Assembly (NCBI GenBank): GCA_036782995.1
Contig: DAIPXZ010000005.1
Coordinates: forward strand, 1-64,000
Direction: 5' to 3'
DNA length: 64,000 nucleotides
From: DAIPXZ01 sp036782995
Lineage (GTDB): Bacteria; Bacillota; Clostridia; Saccharofermentanales; Saccharofermentanaceae
A program made the translations under genes and the position numbers. Position 1 is the stretch's first letter; each line of letters starts with the position of its first letter. The notes under the pieces are model-generated. The model made no database searches. It had not been told where the DNA came from and worked only from the letters and a program-made list of their open reading frames with translations. This document shows, one piece after another, positions 36,772 through 45,277 of the stretch.

Positions 36772-37677
36772 TTATTCTTTCTCTTTTGCATAGTTAATGA
36801 CATTTTTCATGTCGTTTGGGATTTTTGATTCGAATTCCATCCATTTGTCACTAATCGGATGATAGAACGATAGCCTACATGCGTGTAAGGCCTGTCGCGA
36901 AATCAAATCCTCATTTGATATCATTTTCATATCCGGATTTGGAAAATCAACAGAACGTGGCCCATAAAGCCCATCTCCGACTAAAGGATGTCCCATATAT
37001 AGGGAATGTACTCGGATTTGGTGGCATCGCCCGGTTTCGAGCTTGTAAGAAACAAGCGACATATTACTATTCGGGTATGTTTCTACAGTATGATAATGAG
37101 TTACCGATGGATGACCATCATCTCTCACGATTCGAATCATGATAGAGTTCGTATCACGACCGATTGGATAATTAATTGTTCCATCCACTGGGTCAAATGT
37201 ACCGTATACTAAGGCAACATATTCTTTTTCCATTTTTGCTTTTGATACACGATCGTGTGCATATCCGTTTTTGGCAATTACAATTAGACCGCTTGTTTCG
37301 CGATCCAATCGCATAATGGGGTGGAGGCGATCATCGCTTAATCTTTGAATGAGCGAGTCATCCATATGTTGCCATGATGGATGCGTGACGAGGTTACCTG
37401 GTTTCTCACAAACAATAACCCAATCATCTTCATAGTAGATTTGTATATCTGTATCGGCCTTTACTGATGGCGTTCCATTTTCATCTTCATATATTATCCA
37501 CAAATCATCACCTTCACTGACAGGTGTTATCATACGTGCAGGGAAGTGATTTATATAGAATTCGCCATAAAGTCGAATTCGCTTCAAAAGCAATCGTGAC
37601 ATTTTCATGCGATCACTTAAAACTTGGTATGCCATTTTACCGTTTTCATCATTTAGGACGGTTACATGTAATTGCAA
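36772..37677 (-). CDS. RluA family RNA pseudouridine synthase
   Basis: 301 residues. An N-terminal part related to the S4-containing RluA/RluD proteins is followed by the catalytic domain, whose aspartate lies in MRLDRETSGL and whose C-terminal KLETGRCHQIRVH motif is intact. The target uridine cannot be told from sequence; the rluD-like gene at 45255 is a paralogue. The start is a TTG at 37677 with AAAGGAGAG spaced 8 bases away. It converges on recN and is divergent from the hydrogenase operon. Confidence 0.85.
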   Translation of the reverse strand: MQLHVTVLNDENGKMAYQVLSDRMKMSRLLLKRIRLYGEFYINHFPARMITPVSEGDDLWIIYEDENGTPSVKADTDIQIYYEDDWVIVCEKPGNLVTHPSWQHMDDSLIQRLSDDRLHPIMRLDRETSGLIVIAKNGYAHDRVSKAKMEKEYVALVYGTFDPVDGTINYPIGRDTNSIMIRIVRDDGHPSVTHYHTVETYPNSNMSLVSYKLETGRCHQIRVHSLYMGHPLVGDGLYGPRSVDFPNPDMKMISNEDLISRQALHACRLSFYHPISDKWMEFESKIPNDMKNVINYAKEKE

Positions 37678-37709
37678 TGAATGGTCTCTCCTTTAGTGTG
37701 TCGTAATGT

Positions 37710-37742
37710 ATAACACATGTTCATGATTGTATCATGTGTTAT
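37710..37742 (-). promoter_or_regulatory. inverted repeat around the -10 element of the RluA-type gene
   Basis: ATAACACATG (37710-37719) and CATGTGTTAT (37733-37742) are perfect 10-base arms. Between them, on the minus strand, TGA-TACAAT (37734-37726) makes an extended -10 for the pseudouridine synthase gene. The arrangement looks like a repressor operator; it does not resemble the Rex consensus known for redox-regulated hydrogenases. Confidence 0.45.
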
Positions 37743-37924
37743 GACGTATTTTTCGAAGAATTTCAAAAAAAACGATTTTCATTTGACGCGATATTGGGTC
37801 AAAATAACGAGAGATATCCGAATAATTCGTCATATTTGTACTTTTTTTTCGTTATGTTTTTCCGAAAAATTATTGAGCGATAATTTGTATTATGTTATCC
37901 TACCATGAGGGAGGTGAGTCAACT

Positions 37925-38413
37925 GTGGGAAAAACAAAAATGACTCCGGAAGAGATGAGCGCAAAGCTCGATGAAGCTCTTTCAAAATACAAAGGGCAAG
38001 GCCAAAAGGCTCTAATGGCTTCCTTGCAAGAGGCACAGGAAATATACGGATATTTACCGTTGCCTGTGCAAAAGAAAGTTTCAGCTGCATTGGATGTTTC
38101 TGTAGCAGAGGTTTATGGAGTAATTTCTTTTTACTCTTTCTTTTTGCTCAAGCCAAAGGGAGACGTTGTTTTCAACGTTTGCTTAGGAACAGCATGCTAC
38201 GTCAAGGGTTCTCAAGGATTGCTTGATAAAATCGAAGATCAGCTCGGTATCAAGTCGGGAGATGTTACAAAAGATGGTAAGTTCTCTATTTCAGCATGTC
38301 GCTGTGTAGGTGCTTGCGGACTGGCTCCTGTTATTTTGGTTAATGATGATGTTTACGGACGTCTGACGCCGGATGAAATTCCAGGCATTATCGCAAAGTA
38401 TAAGGAGGCTTAA
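37925..38413 (+). CDS. hydC: NADH-linked [FeFe] hydrogenase, NuoE-like subunit (HydC/HndA)
   Basis: 162 residues of thioredoxin-like [2Fe-2S] fold. Cysteines in CLGTACYVKG and CRCVGACGLAP supply the cluster ligands. It passes electrons between the NADH-oxidising NuoF-like subunit and the rest of the complex. The start is GTG at 37925, supported by GGGAGGTGA at 37909-37917. It is the first gene of a three-gene operon for a soluble hydrogenase, probably of the electron-confurcating group A3. Confidence 0.9.
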   Translation: MGKTKMTPEEMSAKLDEALSKYKGQGQKALMASLQEAQEIYGYLPLPVQKKVSAALDVSVAEVYGVISFYSFFLLKPKGDVVFNVCLGTACYVKGSQGLLDKIEDQLGIKSGDVTKDGKFSISACRCVGACGLAPVILVNDDVYGRLTPDEIPGIIAKYKEA

Positions 38414-38415
38414 AC

Positions 38416-40215
38416 ATGGATTTATATCGTGCTCACGTCCTTGTTTGCTGTGGAACCGGCTGTACTTCATCGCACTCTGACAAAATCATGGCGCGTTTTG
38501 AAGAAGCTCTACCCGCTCAGGGACTTGATAAAGAAGTTAAGGTAGTAAAGACAGGTTGCTTTGGTCTTTGCGCTGAAGGACCGATTGTTGTAATTTATCC
38601 TGAAGGCGTTATGTATTATCGCGTAACACCGGAAGATGTTGAAGAGATTGTTGCAGAACATTTATTAAAGGGACGTTTCGTCAATCGTTTAATGACACCG
38701 CAACAAGATAGCAAAGCAGAGAAGACAGCTGCCGAAGACAGTAGCTTCTTTGCAAAACAAAAACGTATTGCTTTGAGAAACTGCGGTAATATCAATCCAG
38801 AAGTCATTGATGAATATATCGCTCATGATGGATATCAGGCTATTGGTAATATTCTTACATCAAAGCGTGATCCGATGGATATCATCGCTGAAATCAAGGA
38901 ATCTGGTTTACGTGGACGTGGCGGCGGAGGATTCCCAACTGGTATGAAGTGGGAGTTTGCTGCGAAGGTCGAGAACGACACAAAGTATGTTTGCTGTAAT
39001 GCTGACGAAGGTGACCCGGGCGCATTCATGGATCGTTCCATTCTTGAGGGTGACCCACACAGTGTTATCGAAGCAATGACTATTGCTGGTTATTGTATTG
39101 GAGCTCACCAAGGTTATGTCTATATTCGTGCTGAGTACCCGATTGCTGTTCAACGTTTAAAGCATGCAATCAATCAAGCAAAAGAATATGGTCTTCTTGG
39201 AAAGAACATCTTCGATTCTGGATTTGATTTTGATTTGGACATTCGTCTCGGTGCCGGTGCATTTGTTTGCGGTGAAGAGACAGCTCTTATGCGTTCAATC
39301 GAAGGAAAGCGCGGTAATCCGACACCTCGTCCGCCATTCCCGGCTGTTAAGGGACTTTTCGGAAAGCCGACAATTCTTAATAACGTTGAGACTTATGCCA
39401 ATATTCCGGTTATCTTAAACAAGGGTGCGAAATGGTTTGCTTCCATCGGAACGGAAAGATCCAAGGGAACAAAGGTATTCGCTCTTGGTGGTAAGGTAAA
39501 TAACGTTGGATTGGTTGAAATTCCGATGGGTACTACTGTTCGTGAAATCGTATTCGATATCGGTGGCGGTATTCCGAATGGCAAGGCTTTCAAAGCTGTT
39601 CAAACTGGTGGCCCTTCTGGCGGTTGTATTCCGGCATCCCTTTTGGATACACCAATCGATTATGACAACCTCGTTGCTGTTGGTTCGATGATGGGTTCAG
39701 GCGGAATGATCGTCATGGACGAAGATACATGTATGGTTGATATCGCGAAATTCTTCCTCGAATTCACTGTTGACGAGTCTTGCGGAAAATGTTCTCCGTG
39801 CCGTATTGGTACAAAGAGAATGTTTGAACTCCTGACAAAGATTACAGACGGAACGGGAACAATGGACGATATTGCTGCTTTGGAAGAAGTTGCTGTTACA
39901 TTGAAGAATGGTTCTCTTTGTGCTCTCGGACAGACTGCAGCTAACCCGATTCTTTCTACGTTGCATCACTTCCGTGATGAATATGTGGAGCACGTTGTGG
40001 ACAAGAAGTGCCGTTGCCATGTTTGCAAAGGTCTCACAGAGTATTACATTGAGCCTGATCTTTGTAAGAAATGTAGCTTGTGCTCGAAGAAGTGCCCTGT
40101 CGGATGTATTACAGGTGTTATCGGTAAAGAAGCATATGTTATTGATACAACAAAATGTATCAAGTGCGGTGCTTGTATCGCGAACTGTAAGTTCAAGGCT
40201 GTTGTCAAGAAATAA
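38416..40215 (+). CDS. hydB: NADH-linked [FeFe] hydrogenase, NuoF-like flavoprotein subunit (HydB/HndC)
   Basis: 599 residues in order: an N-terminal thioredoxin-like [2Fe-2S] domain (cysteines in CCGTGC and GCFGLCAEG), the NuoF-type NADH/FMN core with RGRGGGGFPTGMKW and ADEGDPGAFMDR, a [4Fe-4S] motif ESCGKCSPCRIG, and two C-terminal ferredoxin-type clusters (CKKCSLCSKKCP and CIKCGACIANC). This is the layout of HydB of Thermotoga-type enzymes, which couple NADH and ferredoxin to H2. It follows hydC by 2 bases. Confidence 0.94.
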   Translation: MDLYRAHVLVCCGTGCTSSHSDKIMARFEEALPAQGLDKEVKVVKTGCFGLCAEGPIVVIYPEGVMYYRVTPEDVEEIVAEHLLKGRFVNRLMTPQQDSKAEKTAAEDSSFFAKQKRIALRNCGNINPEVIDEYIAHDGYQAIGNILTSKRDPMDIIAEIKESGLRGRGGGGFPTGMKWEFAAKVENDTKYVCCNADEGDPGAFMDRSILEGDPHSVIEAMTIAGYCIGAHQGYVYIRAEYPIAVQRLKHAINQAKEYGLLGKNIFDSGFDFDLDIRLGAGAFVCGEETALMRSIEGKRGNPTPRPPFPAVKGLFGKPTILNNVETYANIPVILNKGAKWFASIGTERSKGTKVFALGGKVNNVGLVEIPMGTTVREIVFDIGGGIPNGKAFKAVQTGGPSGGCIPASLLDTPIDYDNLVAVGSMMGSGGMIVMDEDTCMVDIAKFFLEFTVDESCGKCSPCRIGTKRMFELLTKITDGTGTMDDIAALEEVAVTLKNGSLCALGQTAANPILSTLHHFRDEYVEHVVDKKCRCHVCKGLTEYYIEPDLCKKCSLCSKKCPVGCITGVIGKEAYVIDTTKCIKCGACIANCKFKAVVKK

Positions 40216-40265
40216 TTCAAGTGACAGGAATTATCCTGTCATCTCGAAAAGGAGTGTGAAACAAA

Positions 40266-42029
40266 GTGAATATGGTGAATGTTACCATCGATGGGGTTTC
40301 AGTATCCGTTCCTTCTACCTATACGGTTTTGGAAGCAGCGCGTACTGCCGGAATTAAGATTCCAACCCTGTGTTATTTAAAGGATGTCAATGCCGTCGGT
40401 GCATGCCGCGTTTGTTTGGTTGAAGTCGAGAAAGCTCGTGCTTTGGCAGCAGCTTGTGTTATGCCCGTTAACGAAGGCATGGTTGTTCATACGAACAGCA
40501 AGAAGGTTCGTGATACAAGAAAAGCAACACTTGAAATGATTCTTTCGGATCACAATCGTGATTGCTTAGCTTGTGTACGTAATAAGAATTGCGAATTGCA
40601 AACACTTGCTGAAGAATATGGAATCCGAAATGTCACATTTGAAGGTGTGAAGAGCCCGTTTACATATGACGATAAGTCATTCTCAATTGTTCGTGATGGC
40701 TCAAAGTGCGTGAAGTGCGGAAGATGCGTTGCTGCTTGTAAGAAGCAGGACATCGGTGTTCTTTCCTTCTTGAATCGCGGATTCAATACTTCTGTTGGTC
40801 CTGCATATGATGTTTCTATGGCAGATGCACCTTGTATCTATTGTGGACAATGTATTATTGCATGCCCTGTCGGTGCGCTTCATGAAAAAGAAGAAACCAA
40901 TAAAGTATGGGATGCGATTAATGACCCTTCCAAGCATGTGGTTATGCAAGTTGCTCCTGCTGTTCGTGCTGGTATCGGTGAAGAATTTGGTTTGCCGATT
41001 GGAACACGTGCTACAGGAAAGATGTTTGCTGCAATGCGTCGTTTAGGCGCTGACAAGATTTATGATACGAACTTTGGCGCTGACTTAACCATTATGGAAG
41101 AGGGAACAGAGCTATTGAGCCGTATTACAGACGGTGGTGTTCTCCCAATGATCACATCGTGTTCTCCGGGATGGATTCGTTTCTGCGAATTCTATTATCC
41201 AGAGTTTATCCCGAATCTTTCTTCCTGCAAATCTCCTCACCAAATGGAGGGTGCGATTATCAAGTCTTACTATGCAGAGAAGAACGGCATTGATCCGAAA
41301 GACATCTTTGTTGTATCGGTTATGCCTTGTACTTCCAAGAAGACAGAAGCATCTCGTGATGAAATGGTCAACGCAAATGGACTAAAGGATGTTGATGTTG
41401 TATTGACAACTCGTGAACTGGCTCGCATGATTCGCGAAGCAGGTTTGAATTTCAACAACCTACCAGATGAAGGACCGGATCAAGATCTCTTGGGTGAATA
41501 TACCGGTGCTGCCGTAATCTTTGGCGCAACTGGCGGTGTTATGGAAGCAGCTGTTCGTACAGTTGCCGACATTCTCGAAGAAAAGGATCTTCCTGACTTT
41601 GAATACAAAGCAGTTCGCGGTATTCAAGATATTAAAGAGGCTGAGCTTACTCTCGCTGGTAAGAACATCCGTGTAGCTGTCGCTCACAGTACGGCTGCCG
41701 CAAGAAAGCTTCTTGATGCAATTCGTGACGGCTCTGCTCCTGAGTACACTTTCATCGAAATCATGGGTTGCTCTGGCGGATGTGTATGTGGTGGTGGACA
41801 ACCTCAAGTTCCTGCACAAACACTTATGGATATTGATCTTCGTACAGAACGTGCTAAGGCACTTTATGAAGAAGATTTGGTTATGCCAGAAAGAAAGAGC
41901 CATAAGAATGCTCAAGTTTCTCAACTTTACAAAGAGTTCCTTGGCAAGCCGAATGGCCACCTCTCTCATGAGTTACTCCATACTCACTACCAAAAGCGCG
42001 AAATTTATCCAGATTCGCTCGGTGAGTAA
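40266..42029 (+). CDS. hydA: [FeFe] hydrogenase catalytic subunit (HydA/HndD)
   Basis: 587 residues: a [2Fe-2S] ferredoxin domain (GACRVCLVEV), a His-Cys3 cluster region (DCLACVRNKNCELQ), two [4Fe-4S] clusters (CVKCGRCVAAC, CIYCGQCIIACP) and the H-cluster domain. The L1 motif is TSCSPGW (residues 297-303), with Ser300 where the commonest form has a second Cys. L2 is MPCTSKKTEA and L3 is EIMGCSGGCVCGGGQP. It reduces protons to H2. GTG at 40266 is preferred, with AAAGGAGTG upstream; an ATG two codons on is possible. The maturases hydE, hydF and hydG are not in the window. Confidence 0.94.
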   Translation: MNMVNVTIDGVSVSVPSTYTVLEAARTAGIKIPTLCYLKDVNAVGACRVCLVEVEKARALAAACVMPVNEGMVVHTNSKKVRDTRKATLEMILSDHNRDCLACVRNKNCELQTLAEEYGIRNVTFEGVKSPFTYDDKSFSIVRDGSKCVKCGRCVAACKKQDIGVLSFLNRGFNTSVGPAYDVSMADAPCIYCGQCIIACPVGALHEKEETNKVWDAINDPSKHVVMQVAPAVRAGIGEEFGLPIGTRATGKMFAAMRRLGADKIYDTNFGADLTIMEEGTELLSRITDGGVLPMITSCSPGWIRFCEFYYPEFIPNLSSCKSPHQMEGAIIKSYYAEKNGIDPKDIFVVSVMPCTSKKTEASRDEMVNANGLKDVDVVLTTRELARMIREAGLNFNNLPDEGPDQDLLGEYTGAAVIFGATGGVMEAAVRTVADILEEKDLPDFEYKAVRGIQDIKEAELTLAGKNIRVAVAHSTAAARKLLDAIRDGSAPEYTFIEIMGCSGGCVCGGGQPQVPAQTLMDIDLRTERAKALYEEDLVMPERKSHKNAQVSQLYKEFLGKPNGHLSHELLHTHYQKREIYPDSLGE

Positions 42030-42052
42030 TTAATACTCTTAAAGCATAAAGT

Positions 42053-42090
42053 AAGCACCATCTGTGATTTGTTTCACGGATGGTGCTTTT
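42053..42090 (+). terminator. terminator after the hydrogenase operon
   Basis: AAGCACCATC (42053-42062) pairs with GATGGTGCTT (42079-42088), extended inward by GTGA/TCAC, followed by TTT. Confidence 0.85.
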
Positions 42091-42154
42091 ATGTGCAATT
42101 CGAACGAAATAGCACAAATAACAAACAGTTTTTTTGAATTTGTGCATAATTTGG

Positions 42155-42184
42155 TTGACAAAAACGACTTCTTTTCTTTACAAT
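42155..42184 (+). promoter_or_regulatory. sigma-A promoter of rny
   Basis: A consensus TTGACA (42155-42160), 18-base spacer and TACAAT (42179-42184). The start site would be near 42191. Confidence 0.7.
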
Positions 42185-42228
42185 TAGATGATGCTTATAT
42201 TGGTAGGCATAATAATTAATTATGAAAC

Positions 42229-43833
42229 TTGAAAACTAAATATTTGGAGGTGAGTACCATCGATAAGGTATTAGCAATTTGTTTGATTATTGCTGCTTTG
42301 TTGGTTGGTGCGCTTATTGGTATTGTTGCCGCTATGTTTTATTATCGTCGAGGGTTTTCCTCGCGTCAGAAGAAACTACAAGATGACATTGCCAAAGCTG
42401 ATGTAGATGCTGAGAAGCTGATTGGTGAAGCGCAAAAGACCGCAGAGAGCAGAAAAAGAGAACTCTTATTGCAAGCGAAGGAAGAAATCACAAAGACAAA
42501 AGTGGAACTCGAGAAGGATGTTCGCGAGAGAAAGTCCGAACTTGCAAGAGAAAGAAATCGACTCGACCAAAAGGAAGAGACTCTTGATCGTAAGATTGAC
42601 AGCCTTGAACAAAAGGAATCCGCCCTTGAACTTCGTGTCAGTGATGTATTGGCAATGGAAGAGAAGGCGAAAGACTTGGAGCGTCAGAAGGTTCTGGAGC
42701 TTGAAAAGATTTCCGGATTATCTGTCGTAGATGCTCGTAACTTAGTCCTTGATGCTGCAAAGCAAGAGTACAGTCATGATATGGCTCAAATGCTGAAGCA
42801 GATGGAAGACCAGACCCGTGAAGAAGCTGATAATAAGGCTCGCGATATCATCGTGAATTCCATTCAGCGTTATGCATCGGATTATGTTTCCGAAGTTACA
42901 GTATCGGTCGTGTCCCTGCCGAATGATGAAATGAAGGGACGTATTATCGGTCGCGAAGGAAGAAACATTCGTGCCATTGAAACAGCCACCGGCGTTGATT
43001 TGATTATTGACGATACACCGGAAGCTGTCATCCTTTCCAGCTTTGATCCGATTCGTCGTGAGATTGCACGATTAACCATTGAAAAGCTGATAGTTGATGG
43101 AAGAATCCATCCGGCTAGAATCGAAGAAATGTGTCACAAATCTCGTAAAGAAGTCAACCAAACGATTAAGCAAGAGGGCGAACGCGCTGCTTTTGATACA
43201 GGAATGATTGGCTTACATCCGGAGATTATCAAGTATCTTGGTAAGCTTCGTTATCGTACGAGTTATGGCCAAAATGTCTTACAGCATTCCATTGAGGTTT
43301 GTTGGATTGCAGGCATGATGGCATCTGAGTTAGGACTTGATGTTACGCTTGCTAAGCGTGCTGGATTGTTGCACGATATTGGTAAAGCGGCAGATTTTGA
43401 GATGGAAGGATCACACGTTGATTTGGGCGGCGATATTGCTCGTCGATACAAGGAAAATGATGTCGTCATTAATGCGATTATGTCGCACCATGGCGATTGT
43501 GAACCGGAAACAGCAATTGCAGTTTTGGTAGCTGCAGCAGATGCGATTTCTGCCGCACGACCTGGCGCTCGTCGAGAGAACCTGGAAACGTACATAAAGC
43601 GAATCCAGAAGCTCGAAGAGATTGCTACTAGCTTTGATGGAGTTGAGAAGTCATATGCAATACAAGCCGGAAGAGAAATTCGTGTCATGGTCACGCCTGA
43701 AAAGGTAAGTGACGATGAGATGATTCTGAAGGCTCGTGAGATTTGCAGAAAGATTGAAGATGAACTGGATTATCCAGGTCAGATTAAGGTCAACATCATC
43801 AGAGAAACACGTGCATCTGATATTGCAAAGTAA
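42229..43833 (+). CDS. rny: ribonuclease Y
   Basis: Membrane-bound endoribonuclease that starts bulk mRNA decay. One N-terminal membrane helix (about residues 14-36) is followed by a long charged coiled coil to about 200, a KH domain with GRIIGREGRNIRAIE near 237-251 and an HD domain with His382-Asp383 in LLHDIGKAADF. The length is that of the family. Start choice is unusual: the coordinates use the outermost standard codon, TTG at 42229, which has no ribosome site. GGAGG at 42246-42250 points instead at an in-frame AUC (42259-42261), 8 bases downstream, just before the conserved membrane segment. GTG 42250 and TTG 42244 lie inside or next to that site. Confidence 0.93.
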   Translation: MKTKYLEVSTIDKVLAICLIIAALLVGALIGIVAAMFYYRRGFSSRQKKLQDDIAKADVDAEKLIGEAQKTAESRKRELLLQAKEEITKTKVELEKDVRERKSELARERNRLDQKEETLDRKIDSLEQKESALELRVSDVLAMEEKAKDLERQKVLELEKISGLSVVDARNLVLDAAKQEYSHDMAQMLKQMEDQTREEADNKARDIIVNSIQRYASDYVSEVTVSVVSLPNDEMKGRIIGREGRNIRAIETATGVDLIIDDTPEAVILSSFDPIRREIARLTIEKLIVDGRIHPARIEEMCHKSRKEVNQTIKQEGERAAFDTGMIGLHPEIIKYLGKLRYRTSYGQNVLQHSIEVCWIAGMMASELGLDVTLAKRAGLLHDIGKAADFEMEGSHVDLGGDIARRYKENDVVINAIMSHHGDCEPETAIAVLVAAADAISAARPGARRENLETYIKRIQKLEEIATSFDGVEKSYAIQAGREIRVMVTPEKVSDDEMILKAREICRKIEDELDYPGQIKVNIIRETRASDIAK

Positions 43834-43854
43834 GAAGAATTAAGTACCACCATG

Positions 43855-43890
43855 AAGACCTGTTTATTCATCATAAACAGGTCTTTTTTT
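43855..43890 (+). terminator. terminator after rny
   Basis: AAGACCTGTTTAT (43855-43867) and ATAAACAGGTCTT (43873-43885) pair perfectly over 13 bases, followed by a T run. Confidence 0.92.
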
Positions 43891-43891
43891 A

Positions 43892-43900
43892 TGGTAGAAT
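43892..43900 (+). promoter_or_regulatory. extended -10 before ymdB
   Basis: TGG plus TAGAAT (43895-43900), directly after the rny terminator and 36 bases before the next start. Confidence 0.35.
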
Positions 43901-43935
43901 AAAAGCAATTGGTATTTTAGAAGGGAAATCATTAC

Positions 43936-44727
43936 GTGAGAGTATTATTCATCGGTGATGTGGTTGCACATCCCGGGAAAAGAATTATGAAGAAAAAATT
44001 GACCGCAATAAAAAAAGATAGGTCAATTGATATTTGTGTCGTAAATGCCGAGAACGCAGCGGGTGGCATGGGAATTAATGCACAGACGGCAAAGGAGTTA
44101 TTTTCGGACGGTGCAGATATATTAACTATGGGAAATCATACCTATTCATGCTCAGACTACTATCGAATAGCCGATGTGGAGCCGATGATTGTACGTCCTG
44201 GCAATGTGTCTCCAACATGGAAAGGAAATGATGTAGCCATAGTTGACCTAAAAGAAAAAGGGAAATTGTTGGTTGCCAATATCATGGGACAGGTTAATAT
44301 GGCGCCATGTGATTCTCCCTTTCATTATGTAGATCGAATGCTTCCGATATGGAAGGACCAATATCACCCTACAAATATTTTGATTGATTTTCACGCTGAA
44401 GCTACAGCAGAAAAGATTGCATTCGGTTATTATTGTGACGGGCGAGTCTCATTGGTTCTTGGAACACATACGCACGTACAAACCGCAGATGAACGTGTTT
44501 TAGAACGTGGGACTGGATATATCACAGATGTCGGTATGACGGGCACATATGAAGGGGTTATCGGAATGAATATCGAAGCTTCTTTGCGTCGATTTGTAGA
44601 TCGCTTACCAACCAAATATGATTCAGCGGATGGAAAAGCAAGGATATGTGGTATTATTGCGGAATGTAATTCCCAAAATGGAAAATGTATATCATTGGAG
44701 AGGATAGAAATAAATGACGAAGAATGA
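43936..44727 (+). CDS. ymdB: YmdB-type metallophosphoesterase (TIGR00282)
   Basis: 263 residues of calcineurin-like phosphoesterase. Metal ligands are visible in FIGDVVAHPG, VVNAENAAGG, TMGNHTY, the DFHAEATAEK segment and LGTHTHVQTADE. In Bacillus YmdB is a 2',3'-cyclic nucleotide phosphodiesterase that affects biofilm formation and RNA stability, and its gene follows rny there too. The start is GTG at 43936 with GAAGGG upstream. It overlaps lspA by 14 bases and opens the operon that runs to ybeY. Confidence 0.9.
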   Translation: MRVLFIGDVVAHPGKRIMKKKLTAIKKDRSIDICVVNAENAAGGMGINAQTAKELFSDGADILTMGNHTYSCSDYYRIADVEPMIVRPGNVSPTWKGNDVAIVDLKEKGKLLVANIMGQVNMAPCDSPFHYVDRMLPIWKDQYHPTNILIDFHAEATAEKIAFGYYCDGRVSLVLGTHTHVQTADERVLERGTGYITDVGMTGTYEGVIGMNIEASLRRFVDRLPTKYDSADGKARICGIIAECNSQNGKCISLERIEINDEE

Positions 44728-45277
44728 GACGCGTCCGAAGGTTTTATTGGCGCTATGTTATATACTTATTTTTGCACTCGTTGCATTTGATCAATGGACA
44801 AAGGTAACGGTTCAGAAAAAAATACCGCTTTATGAATCAAAGACCATCATCAAGAATTTTCTTTCATTTACATATGTACAAAATACAGGTAGTGCCTTTA
44901 GCTTGGGTGCAGACAAGGAATGGGCCATTTATGTATTAGGCGCATTTTCACTTATTTGTGCTTTATTGATGGTTGTTTTTGTCGCATACACGATACTTAA
45001 AAAACAATTGGTAGCTTTCAGTATTGTTGTTTCTTGTTTGTGTGCTGGAACAATCGGGAATATGATTGATCGAATTAGATTGCAATATGTTGTAGACTTT
45101 TTGCATTTTTCGTTTGGATCGAAATCGTTTCCGATTTTTAATGTGGCAGATATTTGTGTGACTGTGTCTTGTGTTGTCATAGGCATCCTGATTATTAAGG
45201 ATGATAAGGTGACTGAGGCCATTTTCACGAAAAAGAGAAAGGAACAGAAGACAAATGATAAATCTTTGGAAAGTTGA
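44714..45277 (+). CDS. lspA: lipoprotein signal peptidase LspA
   Basis: Aspartic protease of the inner membrane that cuts prolipoproteins before the lipidated cysteine. It has 187 residues and four membrane helices. The conserved QNTGSAFSLG, the first catalytic Asp in GNMIDRI and the second in FNVADICVT are present. The C-terminal tail is unusually charged (KKRKEQK). Several lipoproteins encoded in this window (positions 20879, 58034, 60206) are likely substrates. It overlaps rluD by 23 bases. Confidence 0.94.
   Translation: MTKNETRPKVLLALCYILIFALVAFDQWTKVTVQKKIPLYESKTIIKNFLSFTYVQNTGSAFSLGADKEWAIYVLGAFSLICALLMVVFVAYTILKKQLVAFSIVVSCLCAGTIGNMIDRIRLQYVVDFLHFSFGSKSFPIFNVADICVTVSCVVIGILIIKDDKVTEAIFTKKRKEQKTNDKSLES

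Noticed and set aside
37783..37811. Promoter TTGACG with a downstream TAACGA for the hydrogenase operon
   Set aside because: The -10 match is poor; another candidate at 37873-37901 would leave no leader before the ribosome site. No hydrogenase promoter is called.
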